Shown here in pieces: positions 44,176-53,787 of a stretch of 64,000 nucleotides of DNA. The position numbers and the translations under genes are program-made. How positions within the stretch are numbered: the first letter of the stretch is position 1; every line of letters begins with the position of its first letter. A model generated the notes under the pieces. The model did not search any database. It had not been told where the DNA came from and saw only the letters and a program-made list of their open reading frames with translations. The DNA is from Corallococcus soli (GTDB taxonomy: Bacteria; Myxococcota; Myxococcia; Myxococcales; Myxococcaceae), in contig NZ_JAAIYO010000009.1 in NCBI RefSeq assembly GCF_014930455.1, forward strand, positions 1-64,000, in the 5' to 3' direction.

Positions 44176-45510
44176 ATGACGCCTGCTTCGCCGTCCCTCG
44201 CCTCCGCCCGCCCCACGGCCTCCTGGGTGCACCGCGCGTTGAAGGCGTTCCTGCCGACGGTGTTCGTGCTGGGGATGCTGGCGAACTTCTTCTACTACCG
44301 GGCGGATCCGCTGATGCCGGCCATCCGCTCGGACGGGTACGGCTACCACCTGTACCTGTCCGCCCTCTTCGTCCAGCACGACCTGTCCTTCCGCACGGAG
44401 ATGGCGGAGTGGGGCGCGACGCTCAACTCCAGCCTGGGCCTCACCCTGGACGAGCGCACGGGCCGCTACCTCAACCGGTTCCCCCCGGGGCAGGCCCTCC
44501 TCATGACGCCCGCGTTCCTCATCGCGCACGTCAGCGCGCCGCTCGTGGGCGCGCAGCAGGATGGCTACTCCCGCCCCTACCACGTCGCGGCGGCCCTCAA
44601 CGGACTGCTGGCGCTCCTCATCGGGCTGGCGTTGCTGCGCCGGGCCCTGGAGGAGGCCGGCTACGCGCCGCCGGTGGTGCTGGCGACGCTCGTGGCCGTC
44701 ACGTTCGGCACCAACCTGTTCCACTACGGCAGCATCGAAGCGAGCATGAGCCACGCGTATTCGTTCGCGCTCTTCGCCGCGCTGCTGCTGCTCGTGCCCC
44801 GCTTCTACCGCGAGCCCACCGTGCGCCGCGCCCTGCTGCTGGGGTTCGTGCTGGGCTTCATCGCGCTGGTGCGCAACACCAACGCGCTGATGGCGCTGTT
44901 CGTGCTGCTGTACGGCGTCTTCGACCCGCCGACGCAGCGGACGCGCTTCGCGTTCATCCGGGACAACGTCGGGAAGGTCGCGCTGGCGCTGCTCGCGTTC
45001 TTCGCGGTGATGTCCATCCTCTTCGCCTACTGGCGCTACGCCACCGGGCGCTGGCTGGTGTTCTCCTACCGGGGCTACGGCTTCCGGTTCGACCAGCCCC
45101 AGGTGCTCGCGGTCCTCTTCAGCGTGCGCAAGGGCCTCTTCTTCTGGGCCCCGCTGTGGCTCTTCGCCGTGGCGGGCTTCGTGCGCGACCGCGAGCGGCT
45201 CAAGCCCTACCTGCTGCCGTTGCTGCTCTTCTTCATCCTCCAGACGTACCTGGTGGCCACGTGGTGGCACTGGCCCTACGGCTCCAGCTTCGGCCACCGC
45301 GCCTACACGGAGGCGAGCGCCATCTTCGCGTTCGGACTCGCCGGCTTCCTCACGCGCCTGCGCACCCCGGCCTCGCGGAGCTTCGTCGCGGGCGTGCTCG
45401 TGCTGCTCGTCCTGCACCAGGGCTTCCTGATGCTGCGCTACTGCCAGGAGCGCCTCCCGGGGGACCGCACGACATGGGAGCAGTACCGGGCCCTCTTCAC
45501 GGGCTCCTGA
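44176..45510 (+). CDS. GT-C-like polytopic membrane protein
   Basis: 444 residues with about 11-12 membrane helices. The first loop after helix 1 contains SDGYGYHLYLSALFVQHDLSF, an acidic/aromatic periplasmic loop like that of GT-C glycosyltransferases, and NRFPPGQALLMTPAFL, a typical PMT-like motif. The family is probably lipid-linked sugar transferase or a related hypothetical. Substrate not known. The stop is 82 bases before the next membrane protein gene, with which it could share a transcript. Confidence 0.75.
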   Translation: MTPASPSLASARPTASWVHRALKAFLPTVFVLGMLANFFYYRADPLMPAIRSDGYGYHLYLSALFVQHDLSFRTEMAEWGATLNSSLGLTLDERTGRYLNRFPPGQALLMTPAFLIAHVSAPLVGAQQDGYSRPYHVAAALNGLLALLIGLALLRRALEEAGYAPPVVLATLVAVTFGTNLFHYGSIEASMSHAYSFALFAALLLLVPRFYREPTVRRALLLGFVLGFIALVRNTNALMALFVLLYGVFDPPTQRTRFAFIRDNVGKVALALLAFFAVMSILFAYWRYATGRWLVFSYRGYGFRFDQPQVLAVLFSVRKGLFFWAPLWLFAVAGFVRDRERLKPYLLPLLLFFILQTYLVATWWHWPYGSSFGHRAYTEASAIFAFGLAGFLTRLRTPASRSFVAGVLVLLVLHQGFLMLRYCQERLPGDRTTWEQYRALFTGS

Positions 45511-45592
45511 GCCGGCCTCCCCGCCTGCCCTCCGTGGAGGGAGGGGGGCCACCGAGCCCTCCGCGTCCCACACCGTCTATACTGCCGCGCGC

Positions 45593-46759
45593 ATGCCCAC
45601 CCTCCCCGCCTCCGCCCTCGACGCGTCCGAAGCCCCGGCGTCCGTGCGCTTCCAGGGCCTGTGGCTCTTCTCGCCCCGGGCGGACATCAGCCTGCTGCTG
45701 CTGCCCACGCTGCTGATGCTCGCGTGCGTGTGGCTGGCCAGCTTCACCGGCGAGGGCTCCCGGGGCTTCTCCCAGATGATTGGCCGGTGGACGTCGCAGT
45801 ACGTCTTCCTCAATGGCACCCACGTCATCCTGACGTTCCTCCTGGTGGGCACCCGGCGCGAGCTGCTGCACACCACCCCCCACCAGTCCCGGCTGCTGGT
45901 GGGCGGCTCGGCGGCGGTGTTCGCGGTCACCTTCGCGCTGTTCTGGTACACGAGCGAGCACGCCCCCCTGCTGGCGCTGCTGCTGGGCGCCACCGTCCAC
46001 ATCCTGGCGGCGCACCACACGCTGTCGCAGGTGAAGGGCCTGTGGGCGCTGCACGGCCTCAGGGGCCGCGCCCAGGGCGCCCCGCCCCTGTCGGAGGCCG
46101 AGCGCACCCTCCAGCGTCAGTTCGTCCCGCTCGCGCTGGTGCTGATGATGGCGCGCTCCCTGGCGCTGCCCGTCACGGCGGCCCGGGGCGAGGGGCCGAT
46201 GATCAACATCGGCCAGGCGGAGTCCGGCTCGCTGCCGCACGTGCTCATCTGGCTGCTGCTCGCCGTGTGGGGTGTCTTCGTCGTGAGGCTGGTGCTCGCG
46301 ATGCGGGGGCCTCCGGGCCAGAGCGGGCCCCGGCGGGTGTACGTGCTGGGACACGCGGCGGTGGTCGCGGTGTACCTGGTGTGGCCGCTGTGGGGCGCCA
46401 TCCTGAGCGCGGGCATCCACGGGCTGGAGTACTTCTTCCTCACGGGCCGGATGCTGGAGCCCACGCCCGCGGAGCCCACGGCCCGGCTGCGGGGCCCCCG
46501 GGTGTGGCTGGCGATGGTGGCGGTGATGTCGCCCATCATCCTGGTGGGCATCGTCAACAGCCCCTTCGTGACGCTGGTGGACGGCGTCACCGGAAACGCG
46601 GCCACGGTCTTCTTCCTGCGGCAGGAGCCCCTGTGGTCCCTGGGCGTCGTCGCGACCAACGCCGTCGTCCTCGCGCACTACTTCGCGGACGCCTTCCTCT
46701 ACCGCTTCCGGATCCCCCGGGTGCGCGAAGTCACCCTGCCCCGCCTGGGCCTGGGCTGA
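45593..46759 (+). CDS. Polytopic membrane protein with conserved histidines
   Basis: 388 residues with about 8-9 membrane helices. Notable intramembrane or edge residues include FLNGTHVILTFLLVG, VHILAAHHTLSQVKGL (adjacent histidines), IHGLEYFFLTGRM and VVLAHYFADAFLYRFR. The histidine set in helices recalls membrane oxidases or hydroxylases, but no eight-His motif is complete, so the enzyme class cannot be named. It is downstream of the GT-C-like gene. Confidence 0.7.
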   Translation: MPTLPASALDASEAPASVRFQGLWLFSPRADISLLLLPTLLMLACVWLASFTGEGSRGFSQMIGRWTSQYVFLNGTHVILTFLLVGTRRELLHTTPHQSRLLVGGSAAVFAVTFALFWYTSEHAPLLALLLGATVHILAAHHTLSQVKGLWALHGLRGRAQGAPPLSEAERTLQRQFVPLALVLMMARSLALPVTAARGEGPMINIGQAESGSLPHVLIWLLLAVWGVFVVRLVLAMRGPPGQSGPRRVYVLGHAAVVAVYLVWPLWGAILSAGIHGLEYFFLTGRMLEPTPAEPTARLRGPRVWLAMVAVMSPIILVGIVNSPFVTLVDGVTGNAATVFFLRQEPLWSLGVVATNAVVLAHYFADAFLYRFRIPRVREVTLPRLGLG

Positions 46760-46777
46760 CGGTCCCCGGATGGACGG

Positions 46778-46804
46778 GACGCCCGGACGCCCGGACGCCC
46801 GGCC
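46778..46804. repeat. Three 9-bp tandem repeats GACGCCCGG
   Basis: GACGCCCGG occurs back-to-back at 46778, 46787 and 46796 in the spacer after the polytopic membrane gene. A complementary GGGGCGTCCGGG lies near 46849-46860, so the whole segment can fold into a long GC-rich hairpin. It is a plausible transcription boundary before the SDR gene. Confidence 0.65.
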
Positions 46805-46876
46805 CCCCGCCCGCCCACCGGGCCCCCTGCAGGCCCGCCTTTCCCTGGGGCGTCCGGGAGGGTAAGCACGCGGGTG

Positions 46877-48487
46877 ATGAATCAACTCGTCAACACCTCC
46901 CAGCCGCCGCCGCAGGACGCCCCCGTCCCCCCCACCCCCAGCGTGGAGGAGGTGCGCCGCGCCATCGACCTGCTGAAGACGCTGACCGAGCACCGCATCC
47001 TGCTCACCCGCCTCCCGGAGGAGGACCACCACGGCCTGCTCGCCGCCGCCGGCCGGCTGGTGCACCCGGACAAGGCCGCCAAGTCGAAGCTGCTGAACAC
47101 GCTCAAGCGCGAGCGCAAGGTCGAGAAGCGCGAGAAGGACCGCGTCGTGCGCGCCAACACGGAGATCCGCGCGCTGCGCCGCGCCCCCGTGCTCACGCTG
47201 CCGATGCTGCCCCCGCCGCCGCCCACGGAGACCGAGGAGCGCGTGCTGGAGGAGCCGCGCAAGTGCTACGTGTGCAAGCAGGAGTACCGCAAGCTGCACT
47301 TCTTCTACGACATGCTTTGCAGCGCATGCGGTGACTTCAACTACTCCCGCCGCACACAGCGCGCGCAGCTCAACGGCAAGGTGGCGCTCATCACCGGCGC
47401 CCGCGTGAAGATCGGCTTCCAGGCGTCGCTGATGCTGCTGCGCTCGGGCGCGACGGTCATCGCCACCACCCGCTTCCCGCAGGACGCGGTGCTCCGCTAC
47501 GCGCGCGAGCCGGACTTCGCGGACTGGTCCCACCGGCTGCACGTGCACGGCCTGGACCTGCGGCACGCGCCCAGCGTGGAGCTGTTCGCCCGCCACATCG
47601 AAGAGACGCACGACAGGCTGGACATCCTCATCAACAACGCGGCGCAGACGGTGCGCCGTCCGCCGGGCTTCTACCGACACCTGCTGGAGGGCGAGCTGCG
47701 GGACGTGACCAGCCTGCCCCAGGAGGTGCGCCCGCTGCTCGCCGGCCACCAGGCCTGCATCGCGGCACTGCGGCCCGCCCTGAACCCGGGGAGCCCGGGC
47801 AACGTGCTGCGCGCGGGTGACACGGACGTGAGCACGGCGCTGTCCGCCACCACGTGGCGCAGCAGCGACCCGGCGCTGGGCATCCACTCGTCGGCGGCGC
47901 TGTCGCTCCTGCCCTACGCGATGGAGCAGGAGCCCGACACGCAGGCGCTCTTCCCGCAGGGCCGGCTGGACGCGGACCTCCAGCAGGTGGACCTGCGCAC
48001 GACGAACTCCTGGCGCCTGAAGCTGTCGGAGGTGCAGACCGCGGAGATGCTGGAGGTGCACCTCATCAACGCCGTGGCGCCCTTCATCCTCGTGGGCAAG
48101 CTCAAGCCGCTGATGATGCGCGACCGCTCGCAGCCGGGCCACATCGTCAACGTGTCCGCGATGGAGGGCAGCTTCTCGCGCGGCACCAAGACGGACAAGC
48201 ACCCGCACACCAACATGGCCAAGGCCGCGCTCAACATGATGACGCTCACCTCCGCGGCGGACTACGCCCGGGACGGCATCTTCATGAACGCGGCGGACAC
48301 CGGCTGGGTGACGGACGAGGACCCCATCCTCCACGCCGAGCGCAAGGTGCAGGAGCTGGACTTCCAGCCCCCGCTGGACATCGTGGACGGGGCCGCGCGC
48401 ATCGTCGACCCCGTCATCACCGCCATCAACACGAACGAGTTCGTGTGGGGCAACTTCTTCAAGGACTACCGCCCCACCAACTGGTGA
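46877..48487 (+). CDS. Zinc-ribbon plus SDR fusion protein lacking catalytic Tyr
   Basis: About 536 residues from ATG at 46877; GTG at 46874 is also possible. A helical N-terminus (to about 100) with the phrase HPDKAAKSKLL is followed by a zinc ribbon with Cys130, Cys133, Cys148 and Cys151. The SDR domain starts with VALITGARVKIG (about 169-180; a reduced TGxxxGxG), then NNAAQ, and a segment VNVSAMEGSFSRG. The expected Tyr-xxx-Lys is HTNMAK, giving Thr in place of Tyr. Such proteins may bind rather than reduce. It is convergent with the GH26 gene. Confidence 0.8.
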   Translation: MNQLVNTSQPPPQDAPVPPTPSVEEVRRAIDLLKTLTEHRILLTRLPEEDHHGLLAAAGRLVHPDKAAKSKLLNTLKRERKVEKREKDRVVRANTEIRALRRAPVLTLPMLPPPPPTETEERVLEEPRKCYVCKQEYRKLHFFYDMLCSACGDFNYSRRTQRAQLNGKVALITGARVKIGFQASLMLLRSGATVIATTRFPQDAVLRYAREPDFADWSHRLHVHGLDLRHAPSVELFARHIEETHDRLDILINNAAQTVRRPPGFYRHLLEGELRDVTSLPQEVRPLLAGHQACIAALRPALNPGSPGNVLRAGDTDVSTALSATTWRSSDPALGIHSSAALSLLPYAMEQEPDTQALFPQGRLDADLQQVDLRTTNSWRLKLSEVQTAEMLEVHLINAVAPFILVGKLKPLMMRDRSQPGHIVNVSAMEGSFSRGTKTDKHPHTNMAKAALNMMTLTSAADYARDGIFMNAADTGWVTDEDPILHAERKVQELDFQPPLDIVDGAARIVDPVITAINTNEFVWGNFFKDYRPTNW

Positions 48488-48499
48488 CGCCGTCTCCCG

Positions 48500-49684
48500 T
48501 CAGCGCAACGCGCCCCAGTTGTAGGTCGCGTTGCTCCCGCCGGTCAGCACCCGCCAGTACGTCCCGTAATACCCATACGTGTCCTTGATGGCCTTGTGGT
48601 TGCTGGACACGTTCCAGTCGTTCGGGCTCGTCGTCCCCAGGTTGTGGATGAGCGAGTCACCCCACACCGAGTAGATGGCCCACGGACGGGCGTCCAGCTC
48701 GGACACCGTCCCGTAGCGGCTGTCACCCCAGCGCACCGGCAGCTTGTCCGTCTCCGCCACCATGCGCGGTTTGTTGTAGCCCGCGAGCCCCGTGTAGAAC
48801 TGGGCCGGGAAGTAGGGATTGCCGTGGTAGATGTCCACGGCCACCACGTCCACGCGGTCGCTGCCCGGGTAGTAGGCCGCCGCGTCGCCGCCGTACGTCC
48901 CGTCCCACTCATACGGCGACCAGACGAAGATGAGGTTCTTCAGCCCGCGCGTCTTCACCAGGTAGTCGTGCGCGATGTTCCACAGCTGCCTGTACTGGTA
49001 CGGGTCGTGGTTCGCCCACCAGAACGGGGACGCGCTGCCCTTCTTGTTCATCTCATGGAAGGGGCGGTACAGCACCGGCACGCCCGCGTCCCTGAGGATG
49101 GTGAGCTTGTCCGCCGCGAAGGACAGGTCGCGCAGCAGCGCCTGGTACTCCGCCGTGTTCGCCTGCCAGTTGATGACCCGGCCCATCCAGTTGGAGTCCA
49201 TCCAGGACTGCCGGAAGTTGTTCGGCCAGCTCTTCACCGGCGCGCCCGGGTAGGACTGGTGGAAGCTGAAGCCGACGATGCCCTCCCCGTAGATGAATCG
49301 GTCGCGCGCGAAGCCCACCGCGTAGTCCACGTACGGCTCGCTGTAGGTGGAGCGGTTGTTGCCCGGCCCGAAGTCGAACTCCACGAAGCCCGGACGCCGC
49401 CCGGAGATGTCCCCCACCTTCACCCAGTACTCGCCCGCGTAGGCCTCCTTCTGGGCCTCGCAGTGCTGGCCCATGATGGTCTGCTTCGGGCCGCCGTTGC
49501 GGCTGTTGTTCTCCAGGTCCGTCAGCAGGTTGTAGACCTTCTGCGCCTGCGCCGTGGGGCCGGGCGTGCTCAGCGTCCGGGACACCTGCGCCAGGGCCGG
49601 GCTCGCGCCCAGGCACAGCACCAGCGCCGCCAGGAGCGCGAACGCGGAAGGGAGGGAAGAGGCGGTGCGACGGGGGACGTGCAT
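48500..49684 (-). CDS. Secreted GH26 beta-mannanase
   Basis: About 394 residues from the ATG at 49684; an in-frame start at 49780 gives an extension that is not signal-like. The signal peptide runs MHVPRRTASSLPSAFALLAALVLCLGASPALA. The GH26 (beta/alpha)8 domain has QHCEAQKEAYAG, YRPFHEMN with the acid/base Glu, IYHGNPYFPAQFY and VAETDKLP with the nucleophile Glu. It should hydrolyse beta-1,4-mannan extracellularly. With the GH6 enzyme it gives the strain polysaccharide-degrading capacity. Confidence 0.9.
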   Translation of the reverse strand: MHVPRRTASSLPSAFALLAALVLCLGASPALAQVSRTLSTPGPTAQAQKVYNLLTDLENNSRNGGPKQTIMGQHCEAQKEAYAGEYWVKVGDISGRRPGFVEFDFGPGNNRSTYSEPYVDYAVGFARDRFIYGEGIVGFSFHQSYPGAPVKSWPNNFRQSWMDSNWMGRVINWQANTAEYQALLRDLSFAADKLTILRDAGVPVLYRPFHEMNKKGSASPFWWANHDPYQYRQLWNIAHDYLVKTRGLKNLIFVWSPYEWDGTYGGDAAAYYPGSDRVDVVAVDIYHGNPYFPAQFYTGLAGYNKPRMVAETDKLPVRWGDSRYGTVSELDARPWAIYSVWGDSLIHNLGTTSPNDWNVSSNHKAIKDTYGYYGTYWRVLTGGSNATYNWGALR

Positions 49685-49850
49685 CACGAGGGGGACCTCC
49701 AGGGGCTGCCCGGGAAGCGGCCAAGGTGCCACCAGTCCACCACGGATTACATGAATTTCAGTGAAACCCAACTTGTCCACCGTCCGTCAGGGCGGGGCGC
49801 AAGGGCCTGGATTCACTGCCAGCGGGCCTGTCCGGTGGTATCAAGCGGCC

Positions 49851-52800
49851 ATGTCTGAAAAGCCTTCGCCCCTGTTTGACGCGGTCCCCGTGGAGATGGA
49901 CTTCCCGGCCGAGGAGCGCCGCGTCCTGGCCTTCTGGAAGGAACGCGGCATCTTCGAAAAGTCGCTCAAGGCGAACGAAGGGGGCAAGAGCTTCGTCTTC
50001 TACGAAGGGCCGCCCACCGCGAACGGCCTGCCCCACAACGGCCACGTCCTCACGCGCGTCATCAAGGACCTGTTCCCCCGCTACCAGACGATGCGGGGCC
50101 ACTACGTGCCGCGCAAGGCGGGCTGGGACACGCACGGCCTGCCGGTGGAAGTGGAGGTGGAGAAGGAGCTGCGCATCCACGGCAAGGCGGAGATTGAGCG
50201 CTACGGCGTCGAGCCCTTCACCGAGCGCTGCATCGAATCCGTCTTCCGCTACACGGCCGAGTGGGAGCGGCTCACCCAGCGCATCGGTTTCTGGGTGGAC
50301 CTGAACGAGGCCTACGTCACCTATCACCGCGGCTTCGTGCAGAGTGTGTGGTGGGCGCTCTCCGAGCTGTTCAAGAAGGGCCTGCTGTACCAGGGCCACA
50401 AGGTGGTGTGGTGGTGGCCGCGCGGCGGCACCGCGCTGTCCGCCGCCGAGGTGGGCCTGGGCTACAAGACGGTGGACGATCCCAGCGTCTACGTGGCCTT
50501 CCCGCTGCGCGACGCGCCGGACACCGCGCTGCTCATCTGGACGACGACGCCCTGGACGCTGCCGTCCAACATGTACGCGGCCGTCAACCCGTCGGTGGAC
50601 TACGTCACCGTGGACGCCGGGGACCGCAAGCTCATCATCGCCGCCGCGCTGCGCGAGGAGCTGTCGAAGAAGCTCAAGAAGGACCTGCCGGTGCTGTCCA
50701 CGCAGAAGGGCCAGGAGCTGGTCGGCAAGCGCTACACGCCGCCCTTCGACACCTACTTCGCGAAGGACGCGGACGCGACGCTGCCCCTCAAGGACGGCGG
50801 CGAGGACTCCGTGGGCTGGCGCGTGCTGGCCGCGGACTTCGTCACGCTCGACAGCGGCACGGGCATCGTGCACACGGCGCCCGCCTTCGGCGAGGACGAC
50901 TACGACGCCTTCCGCAAGGACCGCCTGCGCTTCAAGAACCCGGACGCGCTGGAGATGCGCTGCGCGGTGAAGCCGGACGGCACCTTCTCCGAAGAGGTGC
51001 CGCTCGTCACCGGCCGCTTCGTGAAGGACGCGGACAAGGACCTGCAGCGCAACCTGAAGGAGCGCGGGCTGCTCATCCACACGGAGCAGTACCGCCACGA
51101 GTACCCCTTCTGCTGGCGCGCGGACGAGGACCCGCTCATCCAGTACGCCCGGCCCGCCTGGTACATCCGCACCACGTCCGTCATCGAGCAGGCCAAGGCC
51201 AACAACCAGAACGTCAACTGGGTGCCGGAGCACATCAAGGACGGCCGCTTCGGCGACTTCCTGGCCAACAACGTGGACTGGGCCCTGTCGCGCGAGCGCT
51301 ACTGGGGCACGCCGCTGCCCCTGTGGATCCACTCGGAGACGAGTGAGACGGAGGCCGTCCCGTCCATCGCGGAGCTGCGCCAGAAGCCGGGCAACAACGT
51401 GGCCGCCGTGGAGGCGGAGCTGAAGGCGTTCCTCGCCGGCAAGCCGCACGAGGCCAACGCGGAGCACCTGCTGGTGCACAAGCCGTGGATCGACAAGGTC
51501 ACCTACGAGAAGGCCGGCACCAGCGGGAAGTTCCAGCGCGTCCCGGAGGTGGTGGACGTGTGGTTCGACTCCGGCTGCATGCCCTTCGCGCAGTGGGGCT
51601 TCCCGCATGCCGAGGGCTCCCAGGAGACCTTCAACCGCGCGTTCCCGGCGGACTTCATCTCGGAGGCCATCGACCAGACGCGCGGCTGGTTCTATTCGCT
51701 GCTGATGGTCAGCACGCTCGTCTTCGACGAGGAGACGCAGAAGCGCATGGGGCTCACGCCGAAGCGTGAGTGGCCCATGCCCTACAAGAGCTGCATCGTG
51801 CTGGGCCACGTCTCCGACAAGGAGGGCAAGAAGGAGTCCAAGTCCAAGGGCAACTACACCCCGCCGGAGATCATCCTGGACGAGGTGCGCATGGACTTCG
51901 CGGTGCTCACCGCCACGGAGGCCGGCGTCCCGGCGGAGCCCGGCGTGGCGCTCATCGCGCGCGAGGACCTGGAGGGCCTGGACACGCAGGAGGGCGCCCG
52001 CGTGCAGCTCTTCCGCGCGGACCGGCCGGACGCTGCCGTCACCGTGACGGTGAAGGTGCACAAGAAGCTCAAGCGCCGCGTGGTGCTGCTGGCCCCGGCG
52101 GAGCTGCAGGCGCTGGACGTGAAGCCCTCCGCGCGCGGCGCGGACGTGATGCCGGTGGAGGTGCCCCGGCTGCCTGCCGGTGAGCGCGTGGTGCTCAAGG
52201 ACCCGGCCACCAAGGCCCCGGGCGCGGACGCGTTCCGCTGGTTCTTCTACGCGGCGAGCCCCACCTGGTCCAACACGCGCCACTCGCTGGCGAACGTGCG
52301 GCTGTTGCAGAAGGACTTCCAGGTCAAGCTGCGCAACGTCTACTCGTTCTTCACCATCTACGCGAACATCGACGGCTTCAACCCGGCGAAGGGCAACGCG
52401 GGCGCGAAGGAAGCGCCGTGGCTGGCCATCCGCAAGAGCGAGGGCTGGCGCCCGGTGAAGGACCGGACCGTGCTGGACCGGTGGATCCTCTCCGAGGTGC
52501 AGCTCACCCTGCGCGACGTGTCCAGGGCGCTGGACACGTATCAGGTGTACGACGCGGCCCAGCGGATGGTGGCGCTGGTGGACGCGCTGTCCAACTGGTA
52601 CCTGCGCCGCAGCCGCTCGCGCTTCTGGGCGCCGGGCTTCGAACAGGACAAGCAGGACGCGTACTTCACGCTGTACGAAGCGCTCACCACCATCACCGCG
52701 CTGTCCGCACCCTTCATCCCGTTCTTCACCGACGAGATGTGGGGCAACCTGGTGGTGAAGCCCTGGCCGTCCACGCAGCCGGAGAGCGTGCACCTGGCGC

Positions 52801-53594
52801 GCTTCCCGGACGTGGACGCAAACCTCATCGACGAGGGGCTGGCCGCGGAGATGGGCGCGGTGCGCGAGCTGGTGTCGCTGGGCCTCAAGGTGCGCACGGA
52901 CAACAAGCTCAAGGTGCGCCAGCCGCTGTCCCGCGCGGACGTCATCCTGTCGCGCCGCGAGCTGACCGAGCGCGTGGCCGTGTACCAGGAGCTCATCTCC
53001 GACGAGCTGAACGTGCACACCGTGAAGCTGGTGGAGCCGGGCAGCCCGGAGGCGGACGTGGTGCGCTACCGCGTGCGGCCCAACCTGCGCGCCATGGGCA
53101 GCCGGCTGGGGCCCAAGCTCGCGCCGGTGCGCAAGGCGTTCGACGCGGGCGACGGCCGCGCGCTGCACCACGAGCTGCTCCAGACGGGCAAGGTGGCCCT
53201 CAACGTGGGCGGCGAGGACATGGTCTTCCCGGCCGAGGAGCTGGAGACGCTGGTGGAAGCCCAGCCCGGCTACGCCGCCGCCGGTGCGGGCGTGGGCGTG
53301 GTGGTGCTCCACACGCAGCTCACGGAGGCGCTGGTGGACGAGGGCCTGGTGCGCGAGCTGCTGGCGCGCGTGCAGGGCGCCCGCAAGGACCTGAACCTGG
53401 GCTACACCGACCGCATCCGCCTGTGGGTGGACGGCGATGACCGGGTGAAGCGCGTCGTCGACGCGGCCCGCGAGGAGGTCTCCCGCGAGACGCTGGCCTC
53501 GGAGATCCACGTCGGCCCCGAGGGCCTCAAGGGCACCGAGGAAGAGGACAGCCTCAACGGCCTGCCCGCGCGCATCCGCGTCGAGCGCGCCTGA
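49851..53594 (+). CDS. ileS: Isoleucyl-tRNA synthetase, type 2, with an extra domain
   Basis: 1247 residues. The class Ia signature is PHNGH at 61-65 (HIGH equivalent) within YEGPPTANGLPHNGHVLTR. The KMSKS loop is KESKSKGN at 661-668. A normal IleRS has roughly 11 residues between KSKGN and GADALRW, but here about 122 residues precede GADAFRWFF (from 791), so an additional domain of about 110 is inserted. The editing domain and the C-terminal anticodon domain are present. It charges tRNA-Ile with isoleucine. Sequence features fit the IleRS2 type that is usually mupirocin-resistant. Confidence 0.95.
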   Translation: MSEKPSPLFDAVPVEMDFPAEERRVLAFWKERGIFEKSLKANEGGKSFVFYEGPPTANGLPHNGHVLTRVIKDLFPRYQTMRGHYVPRKAGWDTHGLPVEVEVEKELRIHGKAEIERYGVEPFTERCIESVFRYTAEWERLTQRIGFWVDLNEAYVTYHRGFVQSVWWALSELFKKGLLYQGHKVVWWWPRGGTALSAAEVGLGYKTVDDPSVYVAFPLRDAPDTALLIWTTTPWTLPSNMYAAVNPSVDYVTVDAGDRKLIIAAALREELSKKLKKDLPVLSTQKGQELVGKRYTPPFDTYFAKDADATLPLKDGGEDSVGWRVLAADFVTLDSGTGIVHTAPAFGEDDYDAFRKDRLRFKNPDALEMRCAVKPDGTFSEEVPLVTGRFVKDADKDLQRNLKERGLLIHTEQYRHEYPFCWRADEDPLIQYARPAWYIRTTSVIEQAKANNQNVNWVPEHIKDGRFGDFLANNVDWALSRERYWGTPLPLWIHSETSETEAVPSIAELRQKPGNNVAAVEAELKAFLAGKPHEANAEHLLVHKPWIDKVTYEKAGTSGKFQRVPEVVDVWFDSGCMPFAQWGFPHAEGSQETFNRAFPADFISEAIDQTRGWFYSLLMVSTLVFDEETQKRMGLTPKREWPMPYKSCIVLGHVSDKEGKKESKSKGNYTPPEIILDEVRMDFAVLTATEAGVPAEPGVALIAREDLEGLDTQEGARVQLFRADRPDAAVTVTVKVHKKLKRRVVLLAPAELQALDVKPSARGADVMPVEVPRLPAGERVVLKDPATKAPGADAFRWFFYAASPTWSNTRHSLANVRLLQKDFQVKLRNVYSFFTIYANIDGFNPAKGNAGAKEAPWLAIRKSEGWRPVKDRTVLDRWILSEVQLTLRDVSRALDTYQVYDAAQRMVALVDALSNWYLRRSRSRFWAPGFEQDKQDAYFTLYEALTTITALSAPFIPFFTDEMWGNLVVKPWPSTQPESVHLARFPDVDANLIDEGLAAEMGAVRELVSLGLKVRTDNKLKVRQPLSRADVILSRRELTERVAVYQELISDELNVHTVKLVEPGSPEADVVRYRVRPNLRAMGSRLGPKLAPVRKAFDAGDGRALHHELLQTGKVALNVGGEDMVFPAEELETLVEAQPGYAAAGAGVGVVVLHTQLTEALVDEGLVRELLARVQGARKDLNLGYTDRIRLWVDGDDRVKRVVDAAREEVSRETLASEIHVGPEGLKGTEEEDSLNGLPARIRVERA

Positions 53595-53770
53595 GTCGTG
53601 ACGTCCCGAAAGGCCTGAGCGCTCCGGGGTAGCAACACACCCGGGGCGCCCAGAACAGACAGGGCGTGTGGCAGCGGAAAGGACCGGGAGGGCGTCACCG
53701 TCCTCCGGCGCCACACCCGCCTTGCCGCGTCAACGGGGGCCGTGGTACGCGGCGGGCTCCCCTTTGATTT

Positions 53771-53785
53771 CGCAAATCATTCTCA
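53771..53785. promoter_or_regulatory. Fur-like box at the siderophore-receptor start
   Basis: CGCAAATCATTCTCA matches the Fur core at 10 of 14 fixed positions. It ends two bases before the ATG at 53788. A bound repressor would overlap the ribosome-binding region, so repression may be direct. It also implies that the promoter lies just upstream. Confidence 0.55.
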
Positions 53786-53787
53786 AC

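Noticed and set aside
45497-48334. Long minus-strand frame across the membrane-protein and SDR genes
   Set aside because: It spans two unrelated sense genes and lacks any domain.
49758-53714. A very long open frame antisense to the isoleucyl-tRNA synthetase
   Set aside because: In GC-rich coding DNA the opposite strand is often open. Its product is Arg/His/Gln/Val-rich with no motif, and the sense strand is clearly ileS.
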